DNA of 64,000 nucleotides from Dendrobium chrysotoxum (GCA_019925795.1 CM034313.1:83111663-83175662), one strand, 5' to 3'. Shown: positions 10,008 through 21,799, counted from the stretch's first letter. Program-made: numbers and translations. Notes: generated by a model from the sequence alone, not told the origin.

Positions 10008-11881
10008 ATTGGGGAGTGCAGGCGACTGTTAGTTGGGTCCTCTCGCAGTGTTTTGGCAGTGAGAATGTGTCCATTGTGGCAGAAGAAGACACTCAAACTT
10101 TGTCCGGAAAGGATGCTTCTGGTTTACTGGAATCCGTTGTCAAAACTGTAAATGGATGCCTTGTTGAAGCTCACAAATATGGACTGAAAGCTCCTCAGAA
10201 GCCACTTGGAAGTAATGAAGTTCTTGAAGCTATAGGCAGATGCAACTCTAATGGTGGCCCTAAAGGAAGGTTTTGGGTTCTTGACCCTGTTGATGGCACA
10301 CTAGGTTTTGTTCGTGGGGACCAATATGCCATTGCTTTAGCCTTAATAGAGGATGGAGAGGTTGTCCTGGGCATTCTTGGCTGTCCAAATTATCCAATGA
10401 AGAAGCAGTGGCTAAATTACCATCAACGATATTACAGACTCATGTCTAAAATATCTCCACCTGTTGCGGGTTCCTGGCATAAAGGATGTGTAATGTATAC
10501 TCTTAGGGGTAGTGGTAAGGCTTGGATGCAGCCACTTGTCTATGACCACGGCAATTTTGGATTGCACAATATTTCTCCAAAGCCAATCAAAGTATCATCT
10601 GTTGATGATCCAGCTCTCGCCACTTTCTGTGAACCTGTTGAGAAGTCGAACTCAAAGCATTCATTCACTGCCGGATTGGCACAAAGTGTTGGTCTGAGGT
10701 ATGCTAGTTGCAGGTTTCATTAAAAAATACCTTTTTTTTAGTCTATTTTCTTGTTTTGGAATCTAGAATAGTAACTTCTCTGCTTGTTTGTGTTATCATA
10801 TCTAAATGATTACATGTATTAGCTATTTTTAGTAGGAATCATGCTATTTTATTGTTTTTATATTCTCTCATTATTGAGAATATTCTCTTTTATTGTTCTT
10901 CTTTGGCCTATATATACATATATGTGCTTAAACTATGAAGTTAGTTCCGTAAATATGTAATCTTTTTAATTCTCTGTCGTAATAATTTGAACATAGATAT
11001 TCGTTGCCCTAGTTTAAAGTTCAAAACGTTAATCAGGTTGCCAACACAAGAAGATGCAGAACGTAGGTAAAGAATATTGTGGACTGTATATCCTGTTGTC
11101 AAAGTTCGACCATCTATCTTTTTCCTTGTTTGTCCTTTTTTAAATTTACAATGATATGAAGTTTTACCTACGAAAAGGAAGAGAGGGATGATTCAAACAT
11201 ATTCCTTTTGCTTAGTTTTTTTCACTTCAGCTCAGCAGCATAATCGTGATCATTTTGTTTTATCCAATTCTCTGTTTCTTAAAATAGAAATTGTGGTCTT
11301 TATGGAGTGTGTTTTATTTTTCTGAGATGACATCGTGAATAAATCAGGGTCATTTTGAGTGAATAAAAAGCTATTTTATAGTGCTTTTTTGAAATATTGA
11401 GCCATTGAAGGTTGAAACAATAATGCAATAATAAGCTGACACAACCCTTTAATAGGAAGCATGGATTCATCTCTTCAACTATTAATTTGATTAAAGCAGA
11501 CTGGATGATGATGATAATGAAGATCTTGAATCCAATACTAAGCCCATTTTGATGTTTTCTATTCATCATCTTGACAGAAAGCAACCATTGAGAGTCTACA
11601 GCATGGTGAAATATGCTGCAATAGCATGCGGAGATGCAGAGATATTCATGAAATTTGCAAAGGCTGGATACAAAGAGAAGATTTGGGACCATGCTGCAGG
11701 TGTGATTATCATCCATGAGGCTGGTGGTGTTGTCACAGATGCCGGCGGCAAACCATTGGATTTCACAAAAGGTATCTACTTGGAAGGGCTTGATCGGGGC
11801 ATTGTCGCTTGTTCTGGTTCTCTGCTGCATGACAAGATCATCACAGCTGTGGATGCTAGCTGGGATTCTTCTAAATTATAA
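10008..11881 (+). CDS. HAL2/SAL1-like 3'(2'),5'-bisphosphate nucleotidase, last two exons
   Basis: Enzymes of this family remove the 3' phosphate of PAP, a by-product of sulfate assimilation, in a Mg2+-dependent reaction, and some act on inositol phosphates. Exon A is 10008-10698 (acceptor AG at 10006-10007, donor GTATGC at 10699). Exon B is 11578-11881 (acceptor CAG, stop TAA). The splice joins AG to A and continues KQPLRVYS in phase. Metal-site motifs are intact: EED at 10082-10090, DPVDGT at 10283-10300 followed by GFVRGDQYA, and WDHAAG at 11684-11701. The encoded 331 residues cover most of the fold. It most resembles the plant HAL2-like subgroup with a CPNYPMK loop. The first ~60-100 residues, including any transit peptide, are absent. 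They either lie left of the window across a retrotransposon-filled intron or are lost, making this a pseudogene. No internal stop or frameshift is seen, which favours a living gene. Confidence 0.85.
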
Positions 11882-12412
11882 TTGTATCAACTCATTAGCA
11901 TACGCTGTTACAGAATCCACTAATCAACAAACAAAAGGGTTAAATCTGGCCCATACATGGCACGCCGTAAATCGACATATGACTATTCTCTGCAAACTAA
12001 TATATGCAGGTATTGCAGGAATTCTAGAGAAGACTATGATGCTGAACTTGCACTTGGATAAGCTGGAGCTTTATGCAGAAAATGAGGGGAAGGAGAATCA
12101 GGGAAATAGGTGATAGTATGCCAGTCCAATCCAATTTGCTGTCTGTAATGATTGTCTGCTAATATCCCTTATTCAACTTTCTTCATTTCTTTGTTATGGT
12201 CATATGCATCAAGCTATGCTAACTGTTAGAAAAGGATTTGGAAGCAGAAATGGAAGCTTTTTATTTTTCTTCTTATACAGAAATGGAAGCAGAAAAATTA
12301 TTGTATAGCGATTTTCTTGGTTTTGTAGTTCGAGAATTGATGAATTTTGGCTTCTGGTGCAAGTTATATACATATTCAATTCAAGAAATTTAAAACCTTT
12401 AGTTTTGTCTAA

Positions 12413-12497
12413 GGCTTCCTTTGGGACGGCTTTCTTACTGCTTCTTAAAGTAGTTTTTTAATTAAGAAGCAGTAAGAAAGCCATCCCAAATGAAGCC
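12413..12497. mobile_element. Tourist-like MITE copy 1 (85 bp)
   Basis: Near-perfect inverted repeats GGCTTCCTTTGGGACGGCTT and its complement meet around a short loop, making an almost complete hairpin. It is flanked by TAA on both sides (12410-12412 and 12498-12500), the 3-bp TTA/TAA duplication typical of PIF/Harbinger-type elements. It lies about 530 bp downstream of the phosphatase stop codon. Confidence 0.8.
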
Positions 12498-12678
12498 TAA
12501 ATTTCATTCGTTCTAATTTCTTTTATGTTTTATTTACAGCATTTACAGCACATAGTTTCCACAGATTAATTATATGAAAAAAAATTGGCTCAATAGATAC
12601 TAATTTAAAGTTTTGGCTGTAATGGACCTCAAAATTTTTAAATTTATTTTGTGATAAGCGAAATGTACGAGATATTTA

Positions 12679-12798
12679 GACTTCGTTTGGGATGACTTTC
12701 TTATTGCTTCTTAAAGTAAAAAATTTAGTATAAAAATTTTAATTTTTATATTATAAATTTACTTTAAAAAATAATAAAAAAATATCTCAAACAAAGCC
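12679..12798. mobile_element. Tourist-like MITE copy 2 (120 bp)
   Basis: Ends GACTTCGTTTGGGAT and, inverted, GGCTTTGTTTGAGAT enclose an AT-rich core. It is flanked by TTA at 12676-12678 and 12799-12801. Same family as copy 1, more diverged. Confidence 0.7.
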
Positions 12799-13269
12799 TT
12801 AAAATGTGCTCCAAAAGTTCGAGTTGGGCTTTCTTAGAGGAGAGAAATTCATAATCAATTCATTTCAAACAACAGCTAGTAAGATGTAATAGACAAATAT
12901 ATTATAGCAGTAGCATATGCCAATTTCATCTGAGAGGAGGCATTGGGTTATAAACATTAAGAAGCATTGTAAATAATATCATCAATAATGGTATTGTTAG
13001 ATTTTGGTAGAAAAAAAAAAATCAAAGCATTAGATCCCATAATATCCATTATAAATTTTTCATGAATCCACAGATCCTGAAAAAAGAAAGCTTGCAGTGA
13101 GGCTGATATTTTTATTTACACATAAGGAAATACTTCCTACAGCGAAGCTTCTTTTTTTTTTAGTTGCTCTCTTCTGACCTTACGATTATAATATATTTTT
13201 TCAATTTATAGAATCAAACTAAGTTCTCATCATTCCAAAAAAAAAAAAAATCTAGAATTTGTCGGTTCA

Positions 13270-13800
13270 CCTATTTTGGCAGATTCCATTAAATGTTGGT
13301 CTGAACTGATGAGGCTGAACTGTTGAAGTGTTTTTTAGGGCATTTACATAGGAAATATGAGCACTTCAACACCACCTACTTGGGCATCTCAAAATCTACA
13401 AAGAGACTTCACATATCTGATTACATCCACCTCATTGGCAAAGCTCTCTTGATGCTTAGTCTCTTTCTTTTGCTGGAAAGCTCCAACATCTCAATTCATC
13501 ATATGGAATACCATTGCTTATTGGATTAGAGGAGCAATTTTATCAAAAACCTATTGCAAAATGCTTGACAAGGCTTATGCTCTCTGCTTGCTGGAACCTG
13601 AAACCACTAACGACCTCTGAATGTAATTATGCATTTGCTATGATCTGTAATGTTCTTAAGCTGGAGAGGAAGGAATGAAAGGAAGTTTGGGCCCAAGATC
13701 AAATGCAGCAACACTTTATCTCAAGTCATCAAGAAAGCCATCTCAAGACATTGGGGAGTGTCTTAAGCTGAACTGGTTTTGCATTCCTGGATGATGATGA
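13270..13800 (+). pseudogene. L1-type LINE ORF2 C-terminal remnant
   Basis: Broken + frames contain a segment near 13655-13750 reading (R)GRNERKFGPKI...LSQVIKKAISRHWG. This resembles the conserved W-x-ERN-x-R-x-F block near the C-terminus of plant L1 LINE ORF2 proteins. The upstream part (WNTIAYWI) also fits loosely. Many stops and shifts are present, and no ends or target duplication were found. Confidence 0.4.
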
Positions 13801-13961
13801 TGAATGGATTTGCTCCATCCGCGCTTGGCTAGCGTCCCATGGTTGGCCATCCTAGCAAATCGGGGCTATGCTGTGCTGCTCACAACAATGCTGTAAGCAC
13901 CAAATATAATGTGTTTACAAATCATTATTGTAGATAAATTACAAGTTGGTATGTACACTAA

Positions 13962-14075
13962 GATTTTATTTGGGACAGTTTTTTTATTACTTTTTAAAAT
14001 AATTTTCCTAATAAAAAAATTTTAAACTAAAAAGCTACTTTAAAAAGCAGCAAGAAAACTGTCACAAATGAAGCC
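13962..14075. mobile_element. Tourist-like MITE copy 3 (114 bp)
   Basis: Left end GATTTTATTTGGGACAG and inverted right end GGCTTCATTTGTGACAG are flanked by TAA at 13959-13961 and 14076-14078. It shares the CTTTAAAAAG / AGCAGCAAGAAA internal words with copies 1 and 4. Confidence 0.75.
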
Positions 14076-14192
14076 TAACTTTTTTTTTCAACTAGTAAAT
14101 CAATAGAAACTTGTGCAACAGCAATGGGTCAGGTCAGTTAAATCAGTTTGAGCCTTAATAATTAATCAAGTTTAATTTAGAGCTTATATTTA

Positions 14193-14509
14193 TGTTAGGA
14201 CACGCTTGTAGAAAATTAGGAAAATTTCTTGCTGGAATTAATTTCAACAATTGGGGAAAAATAGAAATTGCAAAGAACTTGGAAGAAGTATGAAATTTAC
14301 TTTTTGATTAATAGTAGATGAAGAAAAACAACAAGATACAATGAATCTTCTATTGGATAGGAAGTTCCGTCTCTCCCAAATCTCTAGACGTCGCTAGAGC
14401 CCACACAAGAACACAAAAAACAACAAACTGCATGAAGAAAAACACATAAAAACCAAATCTCTAGACGTCGCTAGAGCCCACACAAGGCCACAAAGTGTTG
14501 GTCTGAGGT
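14193..14509 (-). mobile_element. Partial 3' LTR with patchwork junction
   Basis: 14193-14452 matches the outer part of the LTR at 18394. A 34-bp piece of that LTR (14376-14409, CCAAATCTCTAGACGTCGCT onward) is then repeated at 14453-14486. Next comes a 21-bp stretch, 14489-14509, identical to 10680-10700 in the phosphatase gene. Integrase sequence follows immediately. The remainder of the LTR, its polypurine tract and the end of pol are missing. Confidence 0.75.
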
Positions 14510-16400
14510 TGCTTCTCTTCAATACTGTCCCCTGTAGCTTAAACAGCTCCCTACAAAAGTGATTAAGAAACACCTTATCTCTATTAGATACTATAGACTC
14601 CGATATCCCATGTAGCCTGACCACTTCCCTGATGAAAGCAGTTGCCACTTTCACTATCGTGTAGGATGTTATAGGGGAATAAAGTGAGCATACTTGCTCA
14701 ATCTGTCCACTACCACTAAAACCATAATAAACCCTTCTGATCACGGTAGCCCATCAATAAAGTCCATGGTGATCACCTCCCACACCTTATCAAGTAGAGC
14801 TAGGGATTGAAGTAACCCACCAGGAGTCATGGTTATAAGCAGTGCTTCTCTTATATGTCTTATGTACACCTGAGTGACCTCCAACAACGCTCCCGTGAAA
14901 CTCTTACAGCAGTTGTGGGATATGAACTGAGGTCCTAGGCATCACAAACCTCCCCTGGTATAGCAGTCTCTCTCCCTCTAAAGAACAACCCGGGTGACTG
15001 GTCTCATCCTTCAGAAAATATGCTCTGATTTTTCCCAACTCCTCATCCTGCATACTCTCCTCTTTGATGGCCCCCCAATCCAACATCAAGGGTATCGACA
15101 TGGCTAACTCCTATAGCTCCCCCATGCATTCGGACAAGGCATCAACTGTCTCGTTCTCTAATCCGAGCCTATAATGAATCTCAAAGTCATAGCCTAAAAG
15201 CTTGGACAACCACCTTTAGTGTTCCTCAGCTACCATCCTCTGCTCCAACAGGTACTTCAAGCTCCTCTGGTCCATCCTGATAATGAAATGCCAGCCTAAT
15301 AAGTAGGGTCGCCACTTCTGAATTGCTAACATAATGGCCATCAGCTCCCTCTCATATATAGACTTTAGCCTAGCCTTGACTGTCAACACCTGGCTGAAGT
15401 AAGCAATGGGTCTATGATTCTGCATGAGTACTGCCCCTAACCCATATCCTGAGGCATCTCTCTATCATCAAAACCTAACTAAAATCCGGTAAGGCCAAAA
15501 CTGGTACTATGGTCATGGCTTTCTTTAGCCTCTCAAAGGCTTGTGTCGCTGCCTCTCCATACAAAAAACCATCCTTCTTTAGTTGCTCTATTAATGGCCA
15601 GAGCTATGGTGATGTATCCTCTCACAAATCTCCTGTAGTATCCAATCAAACCTAGGAAATCCCTCCGCTCTCTCAGATTCCTAGGTTGAGGCCATTTCTG
15701 CATTGCCTCAATCTTTTCCTAATATGCAACCAACCCCTCTTCAGAGACCACGTCCCCTAAGCACTCCACACTGCCCTATGCAAAGCAACACTTCTTCAAA
15801 TCGTCCCGAAGCTGATGCTCCCGTAATGCTTCCAAGACCACCCTCACGTGATCCAAATGTTCTCCTATCGACCTGCTATACACCAGAATGTCATCAAAGA
15901 AGACTAGCACAAACTTCCGGAGGTATGGTTTGAATACCCTGTTCATGAGCGACTGGAAAGTGACAGGGGCGTTTATGAGTCTGAATGCCATCACTAAGAA
16001 CTCGTAATGTCCCTCATATGTCCTGAAAGCAGTCTTCAGGACATCCTTTCCCTCATCCTGATCTGGTGGTAGCCCAACTTCAAATCCACCTTGGTGAACA
16101 CTACTGCTCCACACAACTCATCCAGTAGCTCATCGATCATCAGTATAGAAAACTTGTCAGCACAGTTTCCTTATTCAAAGCCCGATAATCCACGCAGAAT
16201 CTCTAACTCTCGTCCTTCATCTTAGACAAAAAGATTGGGCTAGAAAAAGGACTCACACTAGGCCTGATAATCCATGTTTCCAGCATCTCTTGGATCAATT
16301 TCTCAATTTCATCCTTCTGAAACTAAGGGTAACTTCAAGGCCTGTCACTAATGGGTAACACTCCCTCCCTTAGGATAATAGCGTGCTCCTGCTCCCTCGG
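14510..16400 (-). pseudogene. Gypsy RT-RNase H-integrase remnant
   Basis: Three blocks are readable on the minus strand, in different frames. RT palm (15776-16114) has FRLINAPVTFQ and the catalytic FDDILVYS motif. RNase H-like sequence (15216-15425) has RPIAYFSQ, ERELMAI and RTDQ-type RMDQRSLKYLLEQ. Integrase sequence has an N-terminal part (14904-15101) and a core fragment (from 14744 down) with VVRLHGI and SIVSNRDKVF, where the family usually has SDRD. Stops and shifts separate all blocks. The integrase stops abruptly at LQGTVLKRS where the LTR fragment is joined. Confidence 0.8.
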
Positions 16401-16472
16401 TGGTGACAATCCCTGAGGTGGATGAAAGACCTCACCGAATTATTGTATCAATGGCTGTATTGAAGGAGGAAT

Positions 16473-16474
<2 letters not shown>

Positions 16475-16507
<33 letters not shown>
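16475..16507. repeat. Poly-C run (33 C)
   Basis: A 33-base C run interrupts the minus-strand reading between the protease and RT blocks of the chromovirus. Sequence on both sides is ordinary. Confidence 0.9.
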
Positions 16508-16509
<2 letters not shown>

Positions 16510-16524
16510 TCGATCTGATCCCTT

Positions 16525-17142
16525 CTAATCTCTACAGCTCCACCAGGAAACCTCCTCCCACCTCCTATATGTCCTTACCATTATTTTGAGAGATATCATG
16601 GCTTTGGACAACCACACATCTCCATTGATCATCATCCTTCTTCCCTCCACCACCAGCTCCATCGTCAGTGCTCCCCAATTGACCTTGGTATCTCCCAAGG
16701 TCTGTAGCCACTTTATCCCCAGGATGATAATAGTGCTCCCTAACTCCAATGGGAGAAAATTCTCCCTCACATGAATCCCCTGTATCATCAGCATAACTCC
16801 CCTACACACTCCTCTACCCATCTCCACCTTCTTAGTGCCCATCATCACTCCATAGCCCCCGGTGTTCACCAATTTCACCCCCAATTGATCAACGACCTGG
16901 TTGGAGATAAAATTATGGGTAGTCCTACTGTTGATCAGCACCAGCATGTCTATGTCTGCTATTTCTCCCTTGACCTTCATGGTGTGATTCAAAGTGAACC
17001 CCACCATTGAGTTTAAAAAGAATTCGGTCATGTCAAGATGCAGCTCTTCCTTCTCTTTTATCACTGCCTCCCTCTCACCTCCCTCCTTAGCTTCCTCGTC
17101 ATCACAAACGATGAGAACATGAAGAGTTCGATCCTTACACAT
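16525..17142 (-). pseudogene. Gypsy aspartic protease remnant
   Basis: The frame has the retropepsin layout: a hydrophobic strand then LINSRTTHNFIS, followed about 75 residues later by IIILGIKWLQTLG. Functional relatives have a catalytic D-(S/T)-G at this point. Here it reads N-S-R, so the catalytic aspartate and glycine are both lost. A Cys/His zinc-knuckle remnant lies just upstream (about 17061-17160) in another frame. Confidence 0.75.
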
Positions 17143-17305
17143 GTGCCTTGGCGTGTACCTCTCATTGCATCTGAAACACAGTCCCTTCGCCTGTTTCTCC
17201 TGCAGCTCCTTTTTAGTGAGCTTCTTGAAATTTCCCTCAAATCCCCCTCCTGCAAGCTTCTCCTTTGGGGTCTCACAAAGGCTTCCTAGGTCAACTCCTT
17301 AGGAG

Positions 17306-17767
17306 CTAAGAATGTGGTGGTTCTGGTCCTCCACTACTGCCTATGGCCCCCCTTTCAAGGTGCTTCTGGTCCTCAACTGACTGCCCCAACTCCATTGCCT
17401 CTCCCAAGTCACGAGGCCTCATCACTCTAATCGCTGCCCAGATCTTTGACTTCAACCCCTTCATGAAGTTCCCCTCTAAAATTGTCTCAGAAAGACGATC
17501 CAATCCACTAGCAAGGTACTCAAACCTCTCTCGGTACTCTGCCACCGAACCATCTTGTGTCAAGGCGAAAAACTGCTCGTAGAAATCTCTTCCCCTACTG
17601 GTTCGGAAACGTTCCAATAAGCATTCTTCGAACTTCCTCCAGCTCCGTATGGGTCGCCGCATGTCCCTCCACTGGTACCAAGCTAAGGCCTTCCCCTCCA
17701 AACATAGGTCCGCTGCCGTCAGCCTCTCATCCTCCGTCAAACTGTTGATGGTGAAATACCTCTCCAC
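17306..17767 (-). pseudogene. Gypsy gag remnant (Retrotrans_gag-like)
   Basis: The 153-codon minus frame contains the typical capsid helix pattern: MERYFTINSLTEDERLTAA, LEGKALAWYQW, then F...LLERF and VAEYRERFEYLA. This matches the gag domain of plant Gypsy elements. An upstream piece at 17904-18230, with repeated YERRGADF words, is probably the gag N-terminus in another frame. Confidence 0.8.
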
Positions 17768-18378
17768 CTTGCAAATCCACCCGTGTGCATCATCTCACTC
17801 AAAGATGGGCATCTTCAACTTCCTCACTCTCATATCGCCTCTGTTTCCCCTGAATCCTCCATAGCCTCCCATTCCCCGAAGGGAAGGGTGCTCCCTAGGT
17901 GTCTCAATCTTCCTTTATGCACTCGTACCCAAACCCTTCTTCAAAATCCCCTCTCATTCTTTCAAAATCAGCACCCCTGCGCTCATAATCCACCCCTCTT
18001 CTTGCAAAATCAGCACCCCTTCGCTCATACCCAATACTCAACTCCTCCCTAGAAATAGGCTCTAGCGGAGGCATCCCATCTTCTCCCTCTAAAATCCCCA
18101 CATCTTGATTTTCCCCTCTCCTGAATCGATTAGAGTTTCCTCCTCTTCCTTGGCCTCTGGTGGCTTCCTTCGTTTCGGATGTCGTCATATTGGGTTTGGC
18201 TTCAAGCAACTTCCTCAGCATTTCTTCCACAGCGGTGAATTTCCATCCGTCTTTTCATGGACGAATGCAAACTGATTTCCAAAATCTGAAATTCTCCACA
18301 AAATCTGATTTCAGTTGACATATTTCTCCCTCCAACACTTCCACCTTCTTTTCGGCCATTGGTACCCTAGATCGAAGT

Positions 18379-18391
18379 GCTCTGATACTAA
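18379..18391 (-). other. Primer-binding site, initiator tRNA-Met type
   Basis: On the minus strand the sequence next to the LTR reads TAGTATCAGAGC. This differs by a base or so from TGGTATCAGAGC, the complement of the initiator tRNA-Met 3' end used by many plant Gypsy and Copia elements. Its position two bases inside the LTR edge fixes the element's direction. Confidence 0.8.
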
Positions 18392-18393
18392 TT

Positions 18394-18863
18394 TGTTAGG
18401 ACACGCTTGTAGAAAATCAAGAAAATTCCTTGATGGAATTAATTTCAGCAATTGGGGAAAACCAGAAATTGCAAAGAACTTGGAAGAAAAATAAGAAATT
18501 AACTTTTTGATTGATAATAGATGAAGAAAAATAGCAAGATATAATGGATCTTCTATTGGAGAGGAAGATCTGTCTCTCCCAAATCTCTAGACGCCGCTAA
18601 AGCCCACACAAGAACACAAAAACAGCAAATTGTAGGAAGAAAAACACATTAAAAAATAACCCTAGCCCCCCAAAACATACTTAAGAATACAAAAAAAAAA
18701 AACTTAAGCATACAACAACTAGGTAAATCCCAAAACAGCCCCTTCTATTTGAATTTTCCCTCCCAAAACCTCCTTAATATTCTCCTAATTAATCTAGTGG
18801 GCCCCACGATTAAGGCCGACAGGCATTGGGGGGCGGAACCTGCTTGTTCCGCCTCTTGTAACA
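18394..18863 (-). mobile_element. 5' LTR of the chromovirus-type element
   Basis: Starts (plus view) TGTTAGGACACGC and ends approximately at TTGTAACA, giving about 470 bp. The first ~270 bases align with 14193-14460. The right edge is chosen only because TGTAACA mirrors the TGTTA start, and is uncertain. Confidence 0.6.
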
Positions 18864-21466
18864 GTGGACCGGTCATGTTTGGACCGGTCTATCAAATTAA
18901 TTATACAAGTTCAAGACTATTCACAAATCCATCTAATTTATTTAAAAATAATAGATTCAAGAAGTTGTTACAATAAAATGATAAAAAGAATGAGAAATAA
19001 TAAGAAATGCATTTAGTTATAAAAAAGAGAGATAATTTTTAAATATTTATATATTTTAAGTATATTTATATTAATATTTTTTAAAAATAAGCAAGCTCAT
19101 AAATTAATAAATTGAGTTGAGGTTGACTAAAACTTTGCCCATTAGCTCACAAAGCTTAGCTAAGGAGTTGTTTATTGAGATGAATCCAAACTAGCTCACA
19201 AGTTGGCTTGACTTAATATGCCAAGTAAAACTTGAAGTGGACTACTGACTACTAAATTAATAGTGCTAAGGTAACAATATCATTTCAGAACAAGAAAGAG
19301 CAAATAAAAAAAATGACAAAAGAAAAGCATTTACAATTAAGTGTAAAAAGAAAAAAGAAAAAATTACAGTACAACTACATGAAATTTTTAATTATGGATT
19401 AGTGGGAGCTTTGGCTAACTTATAATAATATAAAAAAGGCATAAAAAGCTACCAAATAAAATACAATTAAAACAATAGCTTCTAGTATATAAAAGATGTA
19501 ATGTAAACAAAAAAATAACTAAACATTAAAAAAAGGTCAAAAACCTGTTAAGGAGTTTGAGAAGTAGGGTGGGCTCAGAAAAAAGCAAAAAATTTGGAAA
19601 GAGAATCCAACGCCAACCACAGCAGACTAACCATTGATTGTGTAGCATTTAGATGGGAGATGCAACGAAGATTACCAGTCTCCACCAAAGCTGTGTAGGA
19701 TTTCATCATTGCCTAAAAACGAACAAAATATCACTCTTTGATGAAACTGAAGCTTCCTAGTAACTTCCTTTTCAGTTAGAGCAGCTTCAAGTCACTTGGC
19801 TGAATCTTGAAACTGAAGAACTTCATTGGTGCAGCTTCTTAAAGACCGAAGAGGCGTTGTGACTTGGTACTAGCTAGACTTAAAAGAACACCTCTCTCAA
19901 GTTCTGGATCTTCAAAAAGTAAGCGGATTGCGAATAAACTGCCTGCTTCTACCCCAAGTCATTCAAGATTAATCTGGAGAAGATCAGTGAGCTAACATCC
20001 AAGGCTCCCACATTGATTGCATTGCAAAGATAGGATCATAGTCAAAGTTAATAAAGGCTTTGTTCAAGTTTGTCCCCCAATGCTAGAGTTGAGAGTCTGA
20101 TTCTCCTCGGAAAAAAGGCTTCTGCTATTGTTGTTGTTATTCTTCATGAAGAACTGTCACCGAAACATACAGACGGACGAACATCTTGGTGACTACCAAC
20201 CTCCGGTGTAATAGTTTGAGCATCAGCGCCTAAAGAAGCGGCCACAACCTAGGTAGTCACCTCCCATTGATTCAGTCGATTCTGATCAATCCGGGTGGCC
20301 TTCAGCCTACCAACCTCTTCTCAACAACATGGTCTGAGAACCACATTCAGACCCAACAATCTAAAGTGCTTCATTGATTTATTTAATAGAACCTTTCAGC
20401 ACAAGAGATTCTACGACCTAGGTCTTCATCTTTATAATTTTGTCATCCACCAAGTCCAATTTTTGGATACACTCAGATCAACTTTACAGCAAAAGTTGCA
20501 AACACTTCCTTTTGCAGGTTCCTTTGCTGGGCCTTTAACAAATAAGTAACCTCCTTCACAGGAGCTGTCGCAGACTTTAGCTCCAACTGTGCTGCTGAAT
20601 CTGCAAATTTTCCTAAATGCTATAAATGCTTTATAGTTCCGTAGGCCTAAAAGTTTGTTTTGAACATTAAAATGAGACGACTAAGATATAGTTCAACTCA
20701 TTAAAAAAATTTAAAAAAATCAAAAAGATGTTAATGAAATCATGCATAACTGATATGACTGATATGGTAATAACTACACATACAATTAACAAGGTAGCTG
20801 GACAGAGTTCAATACCTGCATATAAAAAAACTATATCAAAGCGGCATGAAATCCTAATCAGAGAAACCAAATTACAGTTTACCGGGTAACATTTAATGAG
20901 TTTGGATCTTCTTAGGCTTCCATTCTAATTGTACGGTATATGAAGGAATTTATATCACAAAAAATGTACATAATACCACAAAAAAAAATTATTCATATTG
21001 ATTGCAGGCTTATTTTGGCCCATTTATAATACGTAATTTATCTAAGATCTTTAAATTGATCTTCATTTATCTTTTATTCCAAAGACAAATTTATTTTATT
21101 TTTTTACTCCTATTCAATTTTAATTTTTAAATTTATACCATAATTTCATTATAATTTTAATTTTTAAATTTACTCCTATTCAATCAAATCATAGTCATTG
21201 AACACTGAATTTATACCATAATTTCATGAAATTTAAAGTTTGTAAGCATTGGTTCCAATTTATTTAAAATTTTTAATGGATCTAGCTTTCTTGTATTTGA
21301 CTTCTTTAGATTTCTAATGGAATCTTTTCAGGATTTAAATTCACCATGACTATGTCACCAAATTTAAATTAAAAATACCTCCTATTCACATCAGCAAAAA
21401 ACTTGAAATTGTCAATGTTCATAGTCAGTTCTTTGAATATGATGCAGATCATGTAAATAACTGATA
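18864..21466. other. Intergenic; possible coiled-coil retroelement remnant at 19600-20580
   Basis: Most of this stretch is AT-rich and featureless. On the minus strand between about 20580 and 19600, broken frames contain a heptad-like segment (about 19860-19760: CTNEVLQFQDSAK, LEAALTEKEVTRKL) and NLNKAFINFDYDP. These resemble the coiled-coil proteins carried by non-autonomous plant Gypsy elements. Many stops are present and I could not find LTRs, so this remains a weak suggestion. Confidence 0.3.
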
Positions 21467-21549
21467 TGATATGATGCAAATAATAACAACAACAACATCA
21501 AACCTTTGTCCCACTACGTGGGGTCGGCTAAATGAATCCTTTTTCTCCA
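21467..21549 (-). mobile_element. RTE LINE, 3' end, left half (split by LTR element)
   Basis: 21467-21486 is a 20-bp target duplication TGATATGATGCAAATAATAA. From 21487 the sequence reads CAACAACAACATC...CCACTACGTGGGGTCGGCT, the complement of the (TTG)n-tailed 3' end of plant RTE LINEs. It is cut at 21549 by the Tat-like element and resumes at 37464. Confidence 0.9.
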
Positions 21550-21799
21550 TGTTGGCTCAAGAAAAATGGCACGAATGCGTGAATCCCGCTTCGCAGCTGT
21601 AGAATTTCATTTCCCTTAAGTCAGATTAGAATTAACCAGATTTCCCCTGAGGGTAGTCAGGGTTTAATTAGATCTGGGGTCCTTACTTCCCATGAGCGCA
21701 AGCACTCATAGTTAATTACCTCTCTTAACACGTAAGAGAGAACTCTCGATTAAGGATGAATAAATTTTAGGTATTTTTAGTCTCAATTATGAGGCAAAC

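Larger units (their letters stand above)
14193..18863 (-). mobile_element. Decayed, truncated Ty3/Gypsy chromovirus-type element
   Basis: Read on the minus strand, the order is 5' LTR (18394-18863), primer site (18379-18391), gag, protease, reverse transcriptase, RNase H, integrase, then a partial 3' LTR joined directly to the integrase frame. That order defines Ty3/Gypsy. The TGTTAGGACACGCTTGTAG end occurs at both 14193 and 18394. A chromodomain and polypurine tract would lie in the deleted part. Every coding block has stops or frameshifts, so the element cannot encode its own proteins. No 5-bp target duplication was found, because the right LTR edge is uncertain. Confidence 0.8.
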
